DNA from: Shewanella cyperi
GTDB lineage: Bacteria; Pseudomonadota; Gammaproteobacteria; Enterobacterales; Shewanellaceae
Length of the DNA: 64,000 nt
Assembly: GCF_017354985.1 (NCBI RefSeq)
Contig: NZ_CP071501.1
Span: 1,073,501-1,137,500 of the forward strand
Reading direction: 5' to 3'
A program made the translations under genes and the position numbers. The notes beneath the pieces were generated by a model. That model searched no databases, had not been told where the DNA came from, and saw nothing but the letters and a program-made list of their open reading frames with translations. Each line of letters begins with the position of its first letter. The first letter of the stretch is position 1. Positions 37,741-47,769 of this stretch are shown in pieces.

Positions 37741-37818
37741 AAGTACTCCTTGATTGCCGACGTTACGGGCCGGGCTTATGCATTTATGCTGATGTCTTTT
37801 AATGCTGTTTTAACGCCG

Positions 37819-38871
37819 CTATTTCAGGCGCTGAACCAGGGTTTCCAAAATCCGCTCGGTGGCGGCGGCCAGCCCCAGCTTTTGTGGTTGCCTGACGTTA
37901 TACCAGAGAGCGCCCCCATCTTCCATGACTTGATGGGCAGAACCTGGCTTGCAGCTCAGCAATACCGGCTGGATATCCAGGTGGAAGTGACTGAAGGTAT
38001 GGCGAAAACCATCCAGCAGTTCCGCTTCGCCTGCAAGTTGCTTTGCCTCAATATGGGCCCGCAGTTCCTGCTCGCTGGCGAACTGGGGGAAGCACCAGAG
38101 GCCGCCCCAGATCCCGCTTGGGGGGCGCTTGATAAGCTGCACCTCGGGCCCCTGCATTTGGATAAGCATCCAGCCCGCCTTGGCTGGTATGGTCTTTTTC
38201 GGCTTTTTACCCGGGAACTCGCTTTGGCGGCCACTGAGCTGGGCGTGGCAATCGACGGCCACGGGGCAGACGCCGCAATCGGGGCGACTGCGGCTGCAGA
38301 TACTGGCGCCTATGTCCATCATGGCCTGGTTGTACTTGGCTATCTGCTCTTTAGGCGTCAGGGTTGAGGTAAGTTGCCAGAGCTGCTCTTCAACACTCTT
38401 TTGCCCCGGCCAACCGGCGATGGCGCCGTGGCGGGCCAGTACCCGTTTGACATTGCCATCCAAAATGGGGTGATGCTGCCCCAATGACAGCGACAGGATG
38501 GCGCCCGCGGTGGAGCGGCCAATACCGGGCAGCGCCAGCACAGTATCGAATTCCTGCGGAAATTCGCCCTGATGTTTATCCCTTATTTCCTTGGCGGCCT
38601 TGTGCAGGTTGCGGGCGCGGGCATAGTAGCCAAGACCTGTCCACAGGTGCAGCACCTCATCCTCAGGGGCATCGGCCAAATCCGTGACCGTCGGAAAGCG
38701 GGCCATAAAGCGCTCATAGTAGGGGATTACGGTGGCTACCTGGGTTTGCTGCAGCATGATCTCCGAGACCCAAACCCGGTAAGGGGTCTTGTTTTGCTGC
38801 CAGGGCAGGGTCTTGCGGCCGTGGCTGTCGTACCAGGCTATGATGCGGTCGGCGAAGCTTTTGGTGCTCAT
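37819..38871 (-). CDS. mutY: A/G-specific adenine glycosylase MutY
   Basis: 350 residues from the ATG at 38871 ([15 protein letters not shown]). Catalytic Glu in [12 protein letters not shown], HhH motif [13 protein letters not shown], and the 4Fe-4S ligands C-x6-C-x2-C-x5-C ([17 protein letters not shown]). The C-terminal NUDIX-like domain recognises 8-oxoG opposite A. The gene order mutY-yggX is conserved; trmB diverges upstream. Confidence 0.96.
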   Translation of the reverse strand: MSTKSFADRIIAWYDSHGRKTLPWQQNKTPYRVWVSEIMLQQTQVATVIPYYERFMARFPTVTDLADAPEDEVLHLWTGLGYYARARNLHKAAKEIRDKHQGEFPQEFDTVLALPGIGRSTAGAILSLSLGQHHPILDGNVKRVLARHGAIAGWPGQKSVEEQLWQLTSTLTPKEQIAKYNQAMMDIGASICSRSRPDCGVCPVAVDCHAQLSGRQSEFPGKKPKKTIPAKAGWMLIQMQGPEVQLIKRPPSGIWGGLWCFPQFASEQELRAHIEAKQLAGEAELLDGFRHTFSHFHLDIQPVLLSCKPGSAHQVMEDGGALWYNVRQPQKLGLAAATERILETLVQRLK

Positions 38872-39067
38872 GGGTTTTATATAAGGAAAAGCTTGGGCTG
38901 GGCGGGCAGTGTAGCGACTGGAATCCGGGGCGACAAGGCCAAAGGGAAGCCAACCTCGCACTTGGCGCAGATCTTGGTATACTTTTTCGGCGCAAGGGCT
39001 TGCGCGGTGGGCGTAACTTTGGATAATGCCCCTTCTTTTTATTGTGTGCTATTGGGGCCAGGCCGAC

Positions 39068-39784
39068 ATGAGTGAAGTGACCACTGCCGAGTTTAATGAA
39101 GAAGGCAAGTATCTGCGCAAGATCCGCAGTTTCGTGCTGCGTGAAGGGCGTTTGACCAAGGGCCAAGCCCAGGCGATAGAAAGCCATTGGCCGGCCATGG
39201 GCCTTGATTACAGCCCTGTGGCCCTGGACTTGACCCAGGTATTTGGCCGTGAGGCAGATACAGTGCTGGAAATCGGCTTCGGTATGGGCGCCTCTCTGGT
39301 GCAGATGGCCGCCGCCGCCCCCGAACTCAACTTTATCGGTGTGGAAGTGCACAAACCCGGTATCGGTGCCTGTCTGGGGGATGCTGGTGCCGCTGGCGTG
39401 ACCAACCTGCGGGTGTATCACCACGATGCGGTGGAAGTGCTGGAGCACGCCATTGCCGATGGCAGCCTGGCCCGGGTGCAGTTGTTCTTCCCCGACCCAT
39501 GGCACAAGAAGCGCCACCACAAGCGCCGTATAGTGCAACCCGAATTTGTCGACCTTATTCGTCGTAAGCTCAAGGTGGGCGGTGTGTTCCATATGGCCAC
39601 CGACTGGGAAAATTATGCCGAGCACATGCTGGAAGTCATGGGCGCCGCCCCCGGTTACCGCAATCAGTCGGCCGAAGGCAATTATGTACCGCGCCCCGAT
39701 TATCGTCCCCTGACCAAGTTTGAGGCCCGCGGTCATCGCCTGGGTCACGGCGTCTGGGATCTGATGTTCGAAAAGCAGGATTGA
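39068..39784 (+). CDS. trmB: tRNA (guanine-N7-)-methyltransferase
   Basis: 238 residues from the ATG at 39068 ([20 protein letters not shown]). SAM-binding [15 protein letters not shown] and the signature [19 protein letters not shown]. It methylates G46 of tRNA variable loops. Upstream ATG at 39026 gives a hydrophobic leader not typical of TrmB. Confidence 0.96.
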   Translation: MSEVTTAEFNEEGKYLRKIRSFVLREGRLTKGQAQAIESHWPAMGLDYSPVALDLTQVFGREADTVLEIGFGMGASLVQMAAAAPELNFIGVEVHKPGIGACLGDAGAAGVTNLRVYHHDAVEVLEHAIADGSLARVQLFFPDPWHKKRHHKRRIVQPEFVDLIRRKLKVGGVFHMATDWENYAEHMLEVMGAAPGYRNQSAEGNYVPRPDYRPLTKFEARGHRLGHGVWDLMFEKQD

Positions 39785-39851
39785 ATTCCGTCCGGGCAAC
39801 CGGGCAAAAACCGCCGCGCCGCGGCACCATAACCAAGAAGAGGAAATCACA

Positions 39852-40178
39852 ATGGCCAAGAATCGCAGCCGCCGCTTGCGCAAGAAACTGCGTGTGGATG
39901 AGTTCCAGGAACTGGGCTTTGACATCAGCTGGGAGTTTGATGCCAAGGTTGCCGAAGCCGATATCGACACCATAGTGGACAAGTTCATCGACGACGTTAT
40001 CGAGGCGCGTAAGTTGGGCTTCCACGGTGGCGGTCACCGCGAGTGGGAAGGCATTATTGCTACTCAAACCCTGGGTAAGTGCACCGAGGAAGACAGAGCT
40101 GCGGTCAAGGCGTTCTGGGCAAACCAGAGCGTTGCCAATGTCGAAGTAAGCGATCTGTACGACATTTGGTGGGGCTAA
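39852..40178 (+). CDS. yggL: YggL family ribosome-associated protein (DUF469)
   Basis: 108 residues, basic N-terminus (MAKNRSRRLRKKLRVDEFQE) and C-terminal QSVANVEVSDLYDIWWG, matching YggL, a 50S-associated protein. It lies between trmB and glsB, the E. coli-like order. Confidence 0.93.
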   Translation: MAKNRSRRLRKKLRVDEFQELGFDISWEFDAKVAEADIDTIVDKFIDDVIEARKLGFHGGGHREWEGIIATQTLGKCTEEDRAAVKAFWANQSVANVEVSDLYDIWWG

Positions 40179-40181
40179 ATC

Positions 40182-41111
40182 GTGACCGAGCAGTTGTCGC
40201 TTGAACCAGGCTTGCTCGACGAGATAGTCCAACAAACCCGGCCGCTGCTCGGCAAGGGCAAGGTGGCGGATTATATTCCGGCCCTTGCCGACGTCGATCC
40301 CAACAAGCTTGGGATCGCCGTCACCTCCATCGACGGCACTACAGTCGGTGCCGGAGATTACCTGGAACCCTTCTCGGTTCAGAGTATTTCCAAAGTATTC
40401 AGTCTCACCAATGCCCTGATGCTCTATGAAGAGCAGGAGATCTGGAGCAGGGTGGGCAAAGAGCCCTCGGGCCATTCCTTCAATTCCCTGGTACAGGTGG
40501 AACTGGAGCGCGGTATTCCCCGCAACCCCTTTATCAATGCCGGTGCCCTGGTGATAGCCGACATGCTGCAAAGCCGCCTGGGGGCGCCCAAGCAGCGGAT
40601 GTTGGAAGTGGTGCGCATGATGAGTGGCAACAACGGCATCTGCTATGACAAGCAGGTTGCCGATTCTGAATATCAGCACAGTGCCCGCAACGCCGCCATC
40701 GCCTATCTGATGAAATCCTTCGGCAATTTCCACAATGATGTGGATGCAGTGCTGCGCAATTATTTCCATTACTGCGCCCTTAAAATGAGCTGTGCCGACT
40801 TGTCCCGGGCCATGCTGTACCTGGCCAACCGGGGCCAAACCCTCAGCGGTCAGCAACTGGTCAGCGCCACCCAAACCCGCCAGCTCAACGCCCTGCTGGC
40901 CACCTCGGGGCTTTACGATGGCGCCGGCGAATTTGCCTACCGGGTTGGCATGCCGGGTAAGAGTGGCGTCGGTGGCGGCATTATCGCCGTGATCCCCGGT
41001 CTCCTGTCCGTCTGTGTCTGGTCCCCTGAGCTGGATGGCCATGGCAATTCCCTGGCCGGTACCGCCCTGCTCGAGCGCCTGTGTCAGGCATTGGGGCGCT
41101 CCATCTTCTGA
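40182..41111 (+). CDS. glsB: Glutaminase
   Basis: 309 residues, GTG start 3 bp after yggL. The beta-lactamase-fold nucleophile is [11 protein letters not shown] (S-x-x-K), with [11 protein letters not shown] and [12 protein letters not shown]. It hydrolyses glutamine to glutamate and ammonia. It is followed by a long nested hairpin. Confidence 0.95.
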   Translation: MTEQLSLEPGLLDEIVQQTRPLLGKGKVADYIPALADVDPNKLGIAVTSIDGTTVGAGDYLEPFSVQSISKVFSLTNALMLYEEQEIWSRVGKEPSGHSFNSLVQVELERGIPRNPFINAGALVIADMLQSRLGAPKQRMLEVVRMMSGNNGICYDKQVADSEYQHSARNAAIAYLMKSFGNFHNDVDAVLRNYFHYCALKMSCADLSRAMLYLANRGQTLSGQQLVSATQTRQLNALLATSGLYDGAGEFAYRVGMPGKSGVGGGIIAVIPGLLSVCVWSPELDGHGNSLAGTALLERLCQALGRSIF

Positions 41112-41124
41112 TCCTGCTGCCAAC

Positions 41125-41170
41125 GCCTTGGTGAAAATCACCACTTAGTGGTGGTCAGACTCACCAAGGC
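41125..41170 (+). terminator. Nested hairpin after glsB
   Basis: Outer arms GCCTTGGTGA (41125-41134) and TCACCAAGGC (41161-41170) are perfect complements. An inner hairpin CACCACTTAGTGGTG sits inside. There is only a weak T run (TGTCATTTCT), so it may act as an mRNA 3' stabiliser as well as a terminator. Confidence 0.6.
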
Positions 41171-41287
41171 TGTCATTTCTCATCGATAAAATCCGCATGA
41201 ATGCAATAAAATCAATTGGATATAATTTTGGCACGCTCCGTGCTTTATCCAAACCATCGAAATCGACAATCACAGGATGGAACGCAA

Positions 41288-42091
41288 ATGAAATTACCTT
41301 CAATGCTCACAGGGATAGCCCTCGCCACCATGATCTGTAGCACTGCACCTGTTATGGCCCATGAAGATCACCAGGAATGCAATGTCAGCCTGAATTACGA
41401 TCTGACCATGGAGCCGAAAAAGATGGTGTTCAGCAGCAAGGGTAAGGAACAGTACCGCATCGAGCCGGGCAGGCTGTTTGTCGATGGTGAAGAAGTCAGC
41501 CTCAACAGCAAGCAAAAAGCGCTGCTTGAGCAGTATTCCGATGGTTTGGCCAAGCAAGTTCCCGAGTTCGTAACCTTGGTGACCGAGGCCGTGTCTTTGG
41601 CCAGTCAAGCGGTGAGCATGGCGCTGACTCCGCTGCTGGGTGATGACACAGGTGCCAAGGTGGACGAGCTGGTGGCCAATCTGCAAAAGCGTATGGACAA
41701 GGTCATGTACCGTAACGGTGACAGCTACTATGTGGGCGCCACCGAAGACTCCATGGATGAAGTATTCAACGAAGAGTTTGAGCAGGAAATCGAGCAGATG
41801 GTACAGAACTCTGTGGGTACCCTGATGATCAACCTGGGTAGCCAGATCCTCTCTGCTGACGGCGGCAGCTTCGAAGAGAAGATGGAGAATTTCGGTAAGA
41901 AGATGGAATCCATTGGCGACGATATTGAAAAGCAAATGGAAGCCCAGGCCGAGGTGATTGAGGCCCGAGCCGACAAGATGTGTGAAAACTTTGAAGAGTT
42001 GCTGGTGTTGGAAAACCGCGTCCGGGAAGAAATTCCTGAACTCAGGGATTACCCCCTGGCACAGCGTGAGCAAGTCGAGTTGCGTGAATAA
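41288..42091 (+). CDS. yggN: Periplasmic YggN family protein (DUF2884)
   Basis: 267 residues from the ATG at 41288, with a signal peptide MKLPSMLTGIALATMICSTA (cleaved near VMAHE). The mature part is Glu-rich and helical (EEKMENFGKKMESIGDDIEK). Two cysteines (QECNVSL, KMCENFEE) could pair. Function is unknown in this family. Followed by a strong terminator. Confidence 0.85.
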   Translation: MKLPSMLTGIALATMICSTAPVMAHEDHQECNVSLNYDLTMEPKKMVFSSKGKEQYRIEPGRLFVDGEEVSLNSKQKALLEQYSDGLAKQVPEFVTLVTEAVSLASQAVSMALTPLLGDDTGAKVDELVANLQKRMDKVMYRNGDSYYVGATEDSMDEVFNEEFEQEIEQMVQNSVGTLMINLGSQILSADGGSFEEKMENFGKKMESIGDDIEKQMEAQAEVIEARADKMCENFEELLVLENRVREEIPELRDYPLAQREQVELRE

Positions 42092-42169
42092 ACCGGGAGT
42101 GATTGAAGGTCCCCCAACCCGCTAAACCCAATGAAGTGTTTCCTTTGAACTTAGGCTGAAAAGTCTTTT

Positions 42170-42197
42170 GCCCCGGATCCCCTCCGGGGCTTTTTTT
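42170..42197 (+). terminator. Intrinsic terminator after yggN
   Basis: GCCCCGGA and TCCGGGGC pair around TCCCC, followed by seven T residues. Confidence 0.92.
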
Positions 42198-42327
42198 ATT
42201 CGCTTTTTAGCCGGTTGCGCCGGGGCGGCTTAAGCCCATTTCGTGGCTTTTATAGGCCGGATTTGCCCAGGCTACCCAGGCAGTTATGACAGTAAGATGG
42301 CAGCTCGCTGGAGTCGCGGTCAGATAA

Positions 42328-42354
42328 TTTGTTATACTTCTAAAAAATAACAAA
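42328..42354. promoter_or_regulatory. Candidate LysR-type (T-N11-A) operator
   Basis: TTTGTTAT (42328-42335) and ATAACAAA (42347-42354) are perfect complements separated by exactly 11 bases, fitting the LysR-type box T-N11-A. It lies about 160 bp upstream of the lysR-like gene, suggesting autoregulation. The region 42198-42512 is otherwise empty of genes. Confidence 0.55.
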
Positions 42355-42512
42355 AAATCCGGTAAAAATACCGGTGCTCCGGACTCTACCTCAGTGTGTG
42401 TTTTTGGTATATCTTCTTGAATATCATCGATATGGTATCCGTTTTTTTGCTGTGACAGCGTCCAGGCGATTAACGGCCAATAGCCAGTCGAAAACAGTTT
42501 AAGGCCAGCTTA

Positions 42513-43454
42513 ATGTTAGAACTGTTAGAACCTATCGCCATTTTTACCCACGTAGCCCGTGCCGGTAGCTTCAGTGCTGCTGCCCGGCGTTTGGGGATTT
42601 CCAAGTCCAAGGTCAGTACCCAGGTAGCGGATCTGGAGCATAAGCTCGGGGTGCAGCTTATTCAGCGCACCACCCGCAGTCTCAGTCTCACGGAAGCAGG
42701 TCATTTGCTGTACGTGCAGGGGGAGGAATTGCTGCGCGACGCCGATCAGGCGGTGGCCAGTGTCCATAACCTCAATGATGCCACCCGCGGCGTGCTCAAG
42801 GTGGGGATTTCCCAATCCTTCGGCACCATGCACATCATTCCCGCATTACCTGAGTTTATGGCTCGTCATCCCGAGCTGGAACTGCAGGTGAGCCTGCTCG
42901 ATCATAAGGTTGACGTGGTCAGCGAAGGCCTGGATTTGTTGCTCACCATGTCCGAACAATTGCCCCTGGGCATGGTGGCCCGCCCCCTGATGAAGTGCCA
43001 GTTCATGTTGCTGGCATCACCCGACTATATTGCCCGCCACGGCGAGCCGTCCAAGCCGGAGCAGCTGGTGGATCACAACTGCCTGGTGTACCACGGTGAG
43101 TGGCATGAGCACAGCGTTTGGCAGTTCAAGCGTGGCGATGATTATTGCGAGATAGGGGTTTCCGGTAACTTCCGGGTCGACAATGCGCCGGCGCTCAAGT
43201 CGGCGGCCGTCAGCGGCCTGGGCGTGGTCTATCTGGCCAGCTATCTGGTGGAAGGCGAAATAGAAAAGGGCACCCTGGTACCTTTGCTGCGGGATTGGCA
43301 ATTGACCCATCACCTGCCGCTGCAGGCCGTATATCCAAGGCGCAAGCATCTGGCCCCCAAGGTCAGTGCCTTTATTGATTTCATTAAGAATCATATAGGT
43401 ACGCCACCCTATTGGGACAAGCCCTACGCTGAGCTTTATGCCGAGCGACGTTGA
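42513..43454 (+). CDS. LysR-family transcriptional regulator (CrgA-like)
   Basis: 313 residues. The N-terminal winged helix (1-60) reads LEPIAIFTHVARAGSFSAAA and KSKVSTQVADLEHKLGVQ. The effector-binding domain (about 90-300) is a periplasmic-binding fold (LKVGISQSFGTMHIIPALPE). The target is unknown; no co-oriented structural gene follows. A good LysR box lies in its own upstream region. Confidence 0.92.
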   Translation: MLELLEPIAIFTHVARAGSFSAAARRLGISKSKVSTQVADLEHKLGVQLIQRTTRSLSLTEAGHLLYVQGEELLRDADQAVASVHNLNDATRGVLKVGISQSFGTMHIIPALPEFMARHPELELQVSLLDHKVDVVSEGLDLLLTMSEQLPLGMVARPLMKCQFMLLASPDYIARHGEPSKPEQLVDHNCLVYHGEWHEHSVWQFKRGDDYCEIGVSGNFRVDNAPALKSAAVSGLGVVYLASYLVEGEIEKGTLVPLLRDWQLTHHLPLQAVYPRRKHLAPKVSAFIDFIKNHIGTPPYWDKPYAELYAERR

Positions 43455-43608
43455 AAGCTGGAAACTTTGTTCTGATTTAAGAACTATACTTTGGATTAGG
43501 TTTGCCTGTTTTGCTTAAGTATTTATAAATCAGCTGCTTAATGGTTTGCAGGTGATTAAATAAACAAGGCTAATTAAGGCGTTTCTAATCGGGTTGCTCA
43601 GGTCGGAG

Positions 43609-43845
43609 TTGCACCTTGTTCTTAAATTAATACAATGGGCGTCAGTTGATTCGGGATGATCTGAGTCCGTAGCCGGCCTGGGAATGACCCCTTCCATGTT
43701 GGATGCGCAGATCCGCTGATAGCAGTCCTGAGTCAATGCCGGTGAGAGCTGATGAACTAATTTCATTAACCATGGCTCCACTGGCCTTGAAACCATCATC
43801 CTAGTTTTTGGTTTACCCCGGCCTCACCGCTGGGGTGATTTTTTT
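43609..43845 (+). ncRNA. Candidate intergenic sRNA with terminator
   Basis: No gene lies between 43455 and 43942. A TTGCAC (43609-43614)/TACAAT (43631-43636) promoter with a 16-bp spacer is followed by about 170 bases and then an intrinsic terminator: ACCCCGGC-CTCACC-GCTGGGGT (43815-43836) with eight T residues. The transcript would be about 205 nt. The 43530-43799 minus-strand 89-aa frame has no support. Inference only. Confidence 0.4.
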
Positions 43846-43889
43846 TCGGGGTTTGAAAGCTCAAGCGCCATCAGTTCAGCAGGTCGCAA

Positions 43890-43919
43890 TAAAAAAGCCA
43901 GGTCCGGGGACCTGGCTTT
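43890..43919 (-). terminator. Intrinsic terminator after the DUF885 gene
   Basis: AGCCAGGTC and GACCTGGCT pair around CGGG. On the minus strand a T run (A run at 43890-43896 on plus) follows. Confidence 0.85.
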
Positions 43920-43942
43920 GGTTTCTTTGCTCGATAAGGGTA

Positions 43943-45796
43943 TCAGCTGATGCTGACCGACTTAATCCAATCGTCTATCTGACTTTCCAGCACATCCAGT
44001 GGCAAGGGGCCATTCTTCAGCAGCAGGGTGTGGAATTCGCGGATATTAAACTTATCACCCATGGCTTTTTGGGCCTTGGCGCGCAGGGCGAGGATCTTGT
44101 TCATCCCCACCTTGTAGGCCGTGGCTTGGGACGGCATGACTATATGGCGCTCCACCATTTTAACCGCATCAGACTCGGCGTTGGGTGTATTTTCCGTGTA
44201 GTAGGCAATACCCTGTTCCCGGGTCCATTGCTTGGCGTGTATGCCTGTGTCCACCACCAGACGGCAGGCGCGCCACAGTTCCATGGCCAGGCGCCCGAAG
44301 TCGGAGTAAGGATCCTTGTACAGTCCCATTTCCTTGGGGAAGTATTCGGTATACAGACCCCAGCCCTCCACATAGGCGGTGTAACGACCAAAACGGCGGA
44401 ACTTGGGCACATTCTCCAGTTCCTGGGCTATGGCAATCTGCATATGGTGGCCGGGAATGCCTTCGTGGTAGGCCAGGGCCTCCATCTGGTACTTGGGCAT
44501 GGCCTTCATGCTGTACAGGTTGGCGTAGAAGATCCCGGGGCGACTGCCATCGGCTGAGGGTTGGTTATAGAAAGCCTTGCCGGCGGATTTTTCCCTGAAG
44601 GCCTCCACCGCCTTTACGGTAATGCCGGCCTTGGGCTTGATGCTGAATACCTCATCCAGGCGGGAACGCATGGTGTCGATAAGGGACTTGGCTTCGCTCA
44701 GATAGGCCGCCTTGCCTTCGGCATTGTCCGGATAGTAGAACTGCTCATCGTTGCGCATAAAGATGAAGAAGTCCTTCAGGCTGCCCTTGAAGCCGACCTT
44801 GGTCATGATGGCGCGCATTTCACCGTGAATCCGCTCCACTTCGGCCAGACCCAGCCGGTGGATCTCGTCCGCGCTCATGTCTGTGGTGGTGGTGCGTTTA
44901 AGGGCATCCCTGTAGAAAGCATCCCCTTGAGGGAATTTCCATACACCGTCCCTGTCATCGGCGCGCTGTTGCAGTTTCGCCACATAATCAATCAGCTGTT
45001 CGTAGGCGGGTTTGACCTGCTCCAGCAGGGCCGTTCTGGCCTCGGCCAGTAACTCGGACTTGAGCTTTTCATCCAGTTGCAGTGCTTCAATTTTGCGTTT
45101 GAAGTCGGCCCACAGGGCACTGTCTTCACCCTCGGTGAAGGGGGCGCCTGTGATGATGTTGCGGCTGTCAGATATCACGTAATTGAACACGAATTTGGGG
45201 GCAATTATGCCTTTCTCCGCCCGCAGCTCCAGCGCGGCCTGAACCTGTTCAAAACGCGGATAAATTCCCTTGAGACGGCTGATATAGGCGCGGGCATCGG
45301 ACTCATCGCCTATCTGATGTTGGTTTATCAGGGTAGAGGGTGTCGTGGAGTGCACGCCGTACATCTGGTTGACGGGATAGTTGTACAGATGCCACTTGTA
45401 GTCAGCTATGTTGTCTTCCAACTGCTGCTTGTACAGTGACAGACTCAGGGCTGTCTGGGCATCCAGATAAGCTTCGTTGACTTGCTTGAGTTGTTGCAGT
45501 TGTTTTTTGGCCCGGGCCAGATCCCTGGCATCGGCCGCTTCACTAATCTCGTCCCACTTGCCATAGTCTGCGGTCTTGATCCCAAGCTCGGTTTGAGCCA
45601 GGGGACTGGCCATCACATCTTCCATGAACAGGGTTTCAAACAGCTCATTGGCCTTGGCCGACTCTGTCAGCACCCGGGTTTCAGAGGCAATGCTTTCATT
45701 GGCGGACAGCAGAGGCCTGGCCTCTGCTATTGTGATACTTCCCAGGGCGGCGCACAGGCCGAGGGCAACCAGGGTCTTGGGGAATTTATTGGACAT
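43943..45796 (-). CDS. Exported DUF885 metallopeptidase-like protein
   Basis: 617 residues with a signal peptide (MSNKFPKTLVALGLCAALGS, cleaved near AEA). The DUF885 family motif EALAYHEGIPGHHMQ (near 440-455) looks like a zinc-binding HExxxxH-type site. Members are presumed peptidases; substrate unknown. Likely periplasmic or outer-membrane associated. Own terminator; gene stands alone. Confidence 0.85.
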   Translation of the reverse strand: MSNKFPKTLVALGLCAALGSITIAEARPLLSANESIASETRVLTESAKANELFETLFMEDVMASPLAQTELGIKTADYGKWDEISEAADARDLARAKKQLQQLKQVNEAYLDAQTALSLSLYKQQLEDNIADYKWHLYNYPVNQMYGVHSTTPSTLINQHQIGDESDARAYISRLKGIYPRFEQVQAALELRAEKGIIAPKFVFNYVISDSRNIITGAPFTEGEDSALWADFKRKIEALQLDEKLKSELLAEARTALLEQVKPAYEQLIDYVAKLQQRADDRDGVWKFPQGDAFYRDALKRTTTTDMSADEIHRLGLAEVERIHGEMRAIMTKVGFKGSLKDFFIFMRNDEQFYYPDNAEGKAAYLSEAKSLIDTMRSRLDEVFSIKPKAGITVKAVEAFREKSAGKAFYNQPSADGSRPGIFYANLYSMKAMPKYQMEALAYHEGIPGHHMQIAIAQELENVPKFRRFGRYTAYVEGWGLYTEYFPKEMGLYKDPYSDFGRLAMELWRACRLVVDTGIHAKQWTREQGIAYYTENTPNAESDAVKMVERHIVMPSQATAYKVGMNKILALRAKAQKAMGDKFNIREFHTLLLKNGPLPLDVLESQIDDWIKSVSIS

Positions 45797-45892
45797 TATT
45801 ATGACTCCTGCAGATTCGTGCAGTCATCCTAAAGCAGCCATGGCTAAATTCCAGCGTGAAATGTTAGTAAATGTTTCGCTAATACATAAATA

Positions 45893-45919
45893 GGCACAGA
45901 TGCATGAAACACCTGTGCC
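45893..45919 (-). terminator. Weak terminator after hemW
   Basis: GGCACAG (45893-45899) and CTGTGCC (45913-45919) pair; on the minus strand TATTTATG follows. It sits 13 bases past the hemW stop. Confidence 0.5.
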
Positions 45920-45931
45920 AGGGGAGGAGGT

Positions 45932-47068
45932 TCAAACGAACTGGGACAGCAGGTCGTTGACGAACATCTGTCCCTTGCTGGTGAGAGTCCAGTGGCTGTC
46001 ACTCTCGGTGATGAGTCCCCGCTCGGCGGCCTTGATCATGCCTTCGGTCAGCACCTGCCGTGATAGGCCGGTGCGCTGCTCGAATTCTTCCTTGGCCATG
46101 GGGGCCATCAGCCGCAACCGGTTCATCAGGTATTCCAGGGGCCTGTCTTCCTCCGCCACCTCGGTGAGTTCAAACAGATAGTCGTCGGCGGCCAGATAGC
46201 CCTTGGGGTGCTTAATTTTGACCGTTCGTACTATGCGGTTTTCCTCCGGCAAAGTCAGCTTGCCATGGGCGCCACAACCTATGCCGAGATAATCACCGAA
46301 CTGCCAGTAGTTAAGGTTGTGGCGGCACTGGAAGCCGGGTTTGGCATAGGCCGAAATTTCATATTGCTCATAGCCGAGCTGCGCCAGACGCTGCTGCCCC
46401 GCCTCATAGATGCGCCACAGCGACTCATCATCCGGCAATTGTGGCGGTCTGGAGTGAAACAGGGTATTGGGCTCAATCGTCAGCTGGTACCAGGACAGGT
46501 GTGGTGGATTGAGACCGGCGGCGGTTTCGATATCGGCCATGGCCTCGTCGAAGGACTGGTTGGGCAGGCCATGCATCAGATCAAGGTTAAAGCTCTGATA
46601 GCCGGCGGCCTGGGCCAGCTCAGCGGCGCGTACCGCCTCATCCTTGCCGTGGATCCGCCCCAGCAGGTTGAGCTTGTCCCTGGAGAAACTCTGCACCCCA
46701 ACCGACAGCCGGGTCACACCGGCGGCACGGTAGGCCTTGAAGTCATCATGCTCCAGGGTACCCGGGTTGGCCTCCATGGTGATCTCTATGTCATCGCCAA
46801 AGGGGATCCGTTCGCGGACGCCCTGCAGCAGACGGCCAATATTGGCGGCATCAAACAGCGACGGGGTGCCGCCGCCGATAAATATGCTGGAAAGCGGCCT
46901 GTGCTGCACAAAGCCAAGATCGGCATCCAGATCCTTCAGCAGGGCATCCACATAGGCCTGCTGGGGCAGTTCGCCCTGCTGGCCGTGGGAGTTGAAGTCG
47001 CAATAGGGGCATTTCTGCACACACCAGGGAATATGTATGTACAGGCTCAGGGGAGGCAGTGACAGCAT
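45932..47068 (-). CDS. hemW: Radical SAM haem chaperone HemW
   Basis: 378 residues. The radical SAM cluster motif is WCVQKCPYCDF (C-x3-C-x2-C) and the family signature IFIGGGTPSLFD follows. HemW binds haem and an Fe-S cluster and resembles coproporphyrinogen III dehydrogenase HemN but lacks that activity. It is the last gene of the ygg/proC/rdgB run, 3 bp after rdgB. Confidence 0.95.
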   Translation of the reverse strand: MLSLPPLSLYIHIPWCVQKCPYCDFNSHGQQGELPQQAYVDALLKDLDADLGFVQHRPLSSIFIGGGTPSLFDAANIGRLLQGVRERIPFGDDIEITMEANPGTLEHDDFKAYRAAGVTRLSVGVQSFSRDKLNLLGRIHGKDEAVRAAELAQAAGYQSFNLDLMHGLPNQSFDEAMADIETAAGLNPPHLSWYQLTIEPNTLFHSRPPQLPDDESLWRIYEAGQQRLAQLGYEQYEISAYAKPGFQCRHNLNYWQFGDYLGIGCGAHGKLTLPEENRIVRTVKIKHPKGYLAADDYLFELTEVAEEDRPLEYLMNRLRLMAPMAKEEFEQRTGLSRQVLTEGMIKAAERGLITESDSHWTLTSKGQMFVNDLLSQFV

Positions 47069-47071
47069 GGC

Positions 47072-47671
47072 TTAGGCTATGACCCCTTTGGCCCTGAGGG
47101 CATCGAGCAGCAATACCATGGCTTTACCGCGATGGCTGAGGGCATTTTTTTGCTCGCCGGACAGCTCGGCAGCACTTTGGTGCAGGCCTTCCGGGATGAA
47201 GATCGGATCGTAGCCATGGCCCTGGCTACCCGTGGCGGCCTCGGCAATCCGGCCTTCCCAGGATGCCTGGCAGATGATGGGGGTCGGATCCTTGGCGTGG
47301 CGCATATATACCAGCACGCACTGGAAGCGGGCGCTGCGCTGCGCTTTGCCATCCATTGCTGTCAGAAGTTTTTGCCAGTTATCTGTATCACTGGCATTTG
47401 CACCGGCGTAGCGGGCGGAATAAATGCCGGGGGCACCGTCGAGGCAGTCCACTTCCAGTCCCGAATCATCGGCGATGGCGGCAAGGCCTGTGATGGCGGC
47501 GGCGTGACGGGCCTTGATGATGGCATTTTCGACAAAGGTGGTGCCTGTCTCGGCGACTTCCGGGACGTCAAATTCGCTCTGGGCTAACACAGAAATCTGG
47601 AAGTCCGCGAGCATCTCGTTGAACTCCCTGAGTTTTCCTTTATTGCCGCTGGCAAGCACTATCTGTTTCAT
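47072..47671 (-). CDS. rdgB: XTP/dITP diphosphatase RdgB
   Basis: 199 residues with the HAM1/RdgB motifs MKQIVLASGNKGKLREFNEM, ADDSGLEVDCLDGAPGIYSA and GHGYDPIFIPEG. It removes non-canonical purine nucleotides. Conserved position between yggU/DUF4426 and hemW. Confidence 0.97.
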   Translation of the reverse strand: MKQIVLASGNKGKLREFNEMLADFQISVLAQSEFDVPEVAETGTTFVENAIIKARHAAAITGLAAIADDSGLEVDCLDGAPGIYSARYAGANASDTDNWQKLLTAMDGKAQRSARFQCVLVYMRHAKDPTPIICQASWEGRIAEAATGSQGHGYDPIFIPEGLHQSAAELSGEQKNALSHRGKAMVLLLDALRAKGVIA

Positions 47672-47743
47672 CTGTTACTCTGTCTGTGGATCTAAATTGG
47701 GCTCCATGATACCCCAAGCAAGCACGAGGCTCCAGATAGCACA

Positions 47744-47764
47744 GGGCCCGCATGCTGCGGGCCC
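47744..47764 (-). terminator. Hairpin after the DUF4426 gene
   Basis: GGGCCCGCA and TGCGGGCCC pair around TGC. No T run follows on the minus strand, so it may attenuate or process rather than terminate ahead of rdgB. Confidence 0.4.
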
Positions 47765-47769
47765 CGGTA

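Noticed and set aside
39636..41144. 502-aa open frame on the minus strand
   Set aside because: It is antisense to trmB, yggL and glsB, all recognised; a codon-bias shadow.
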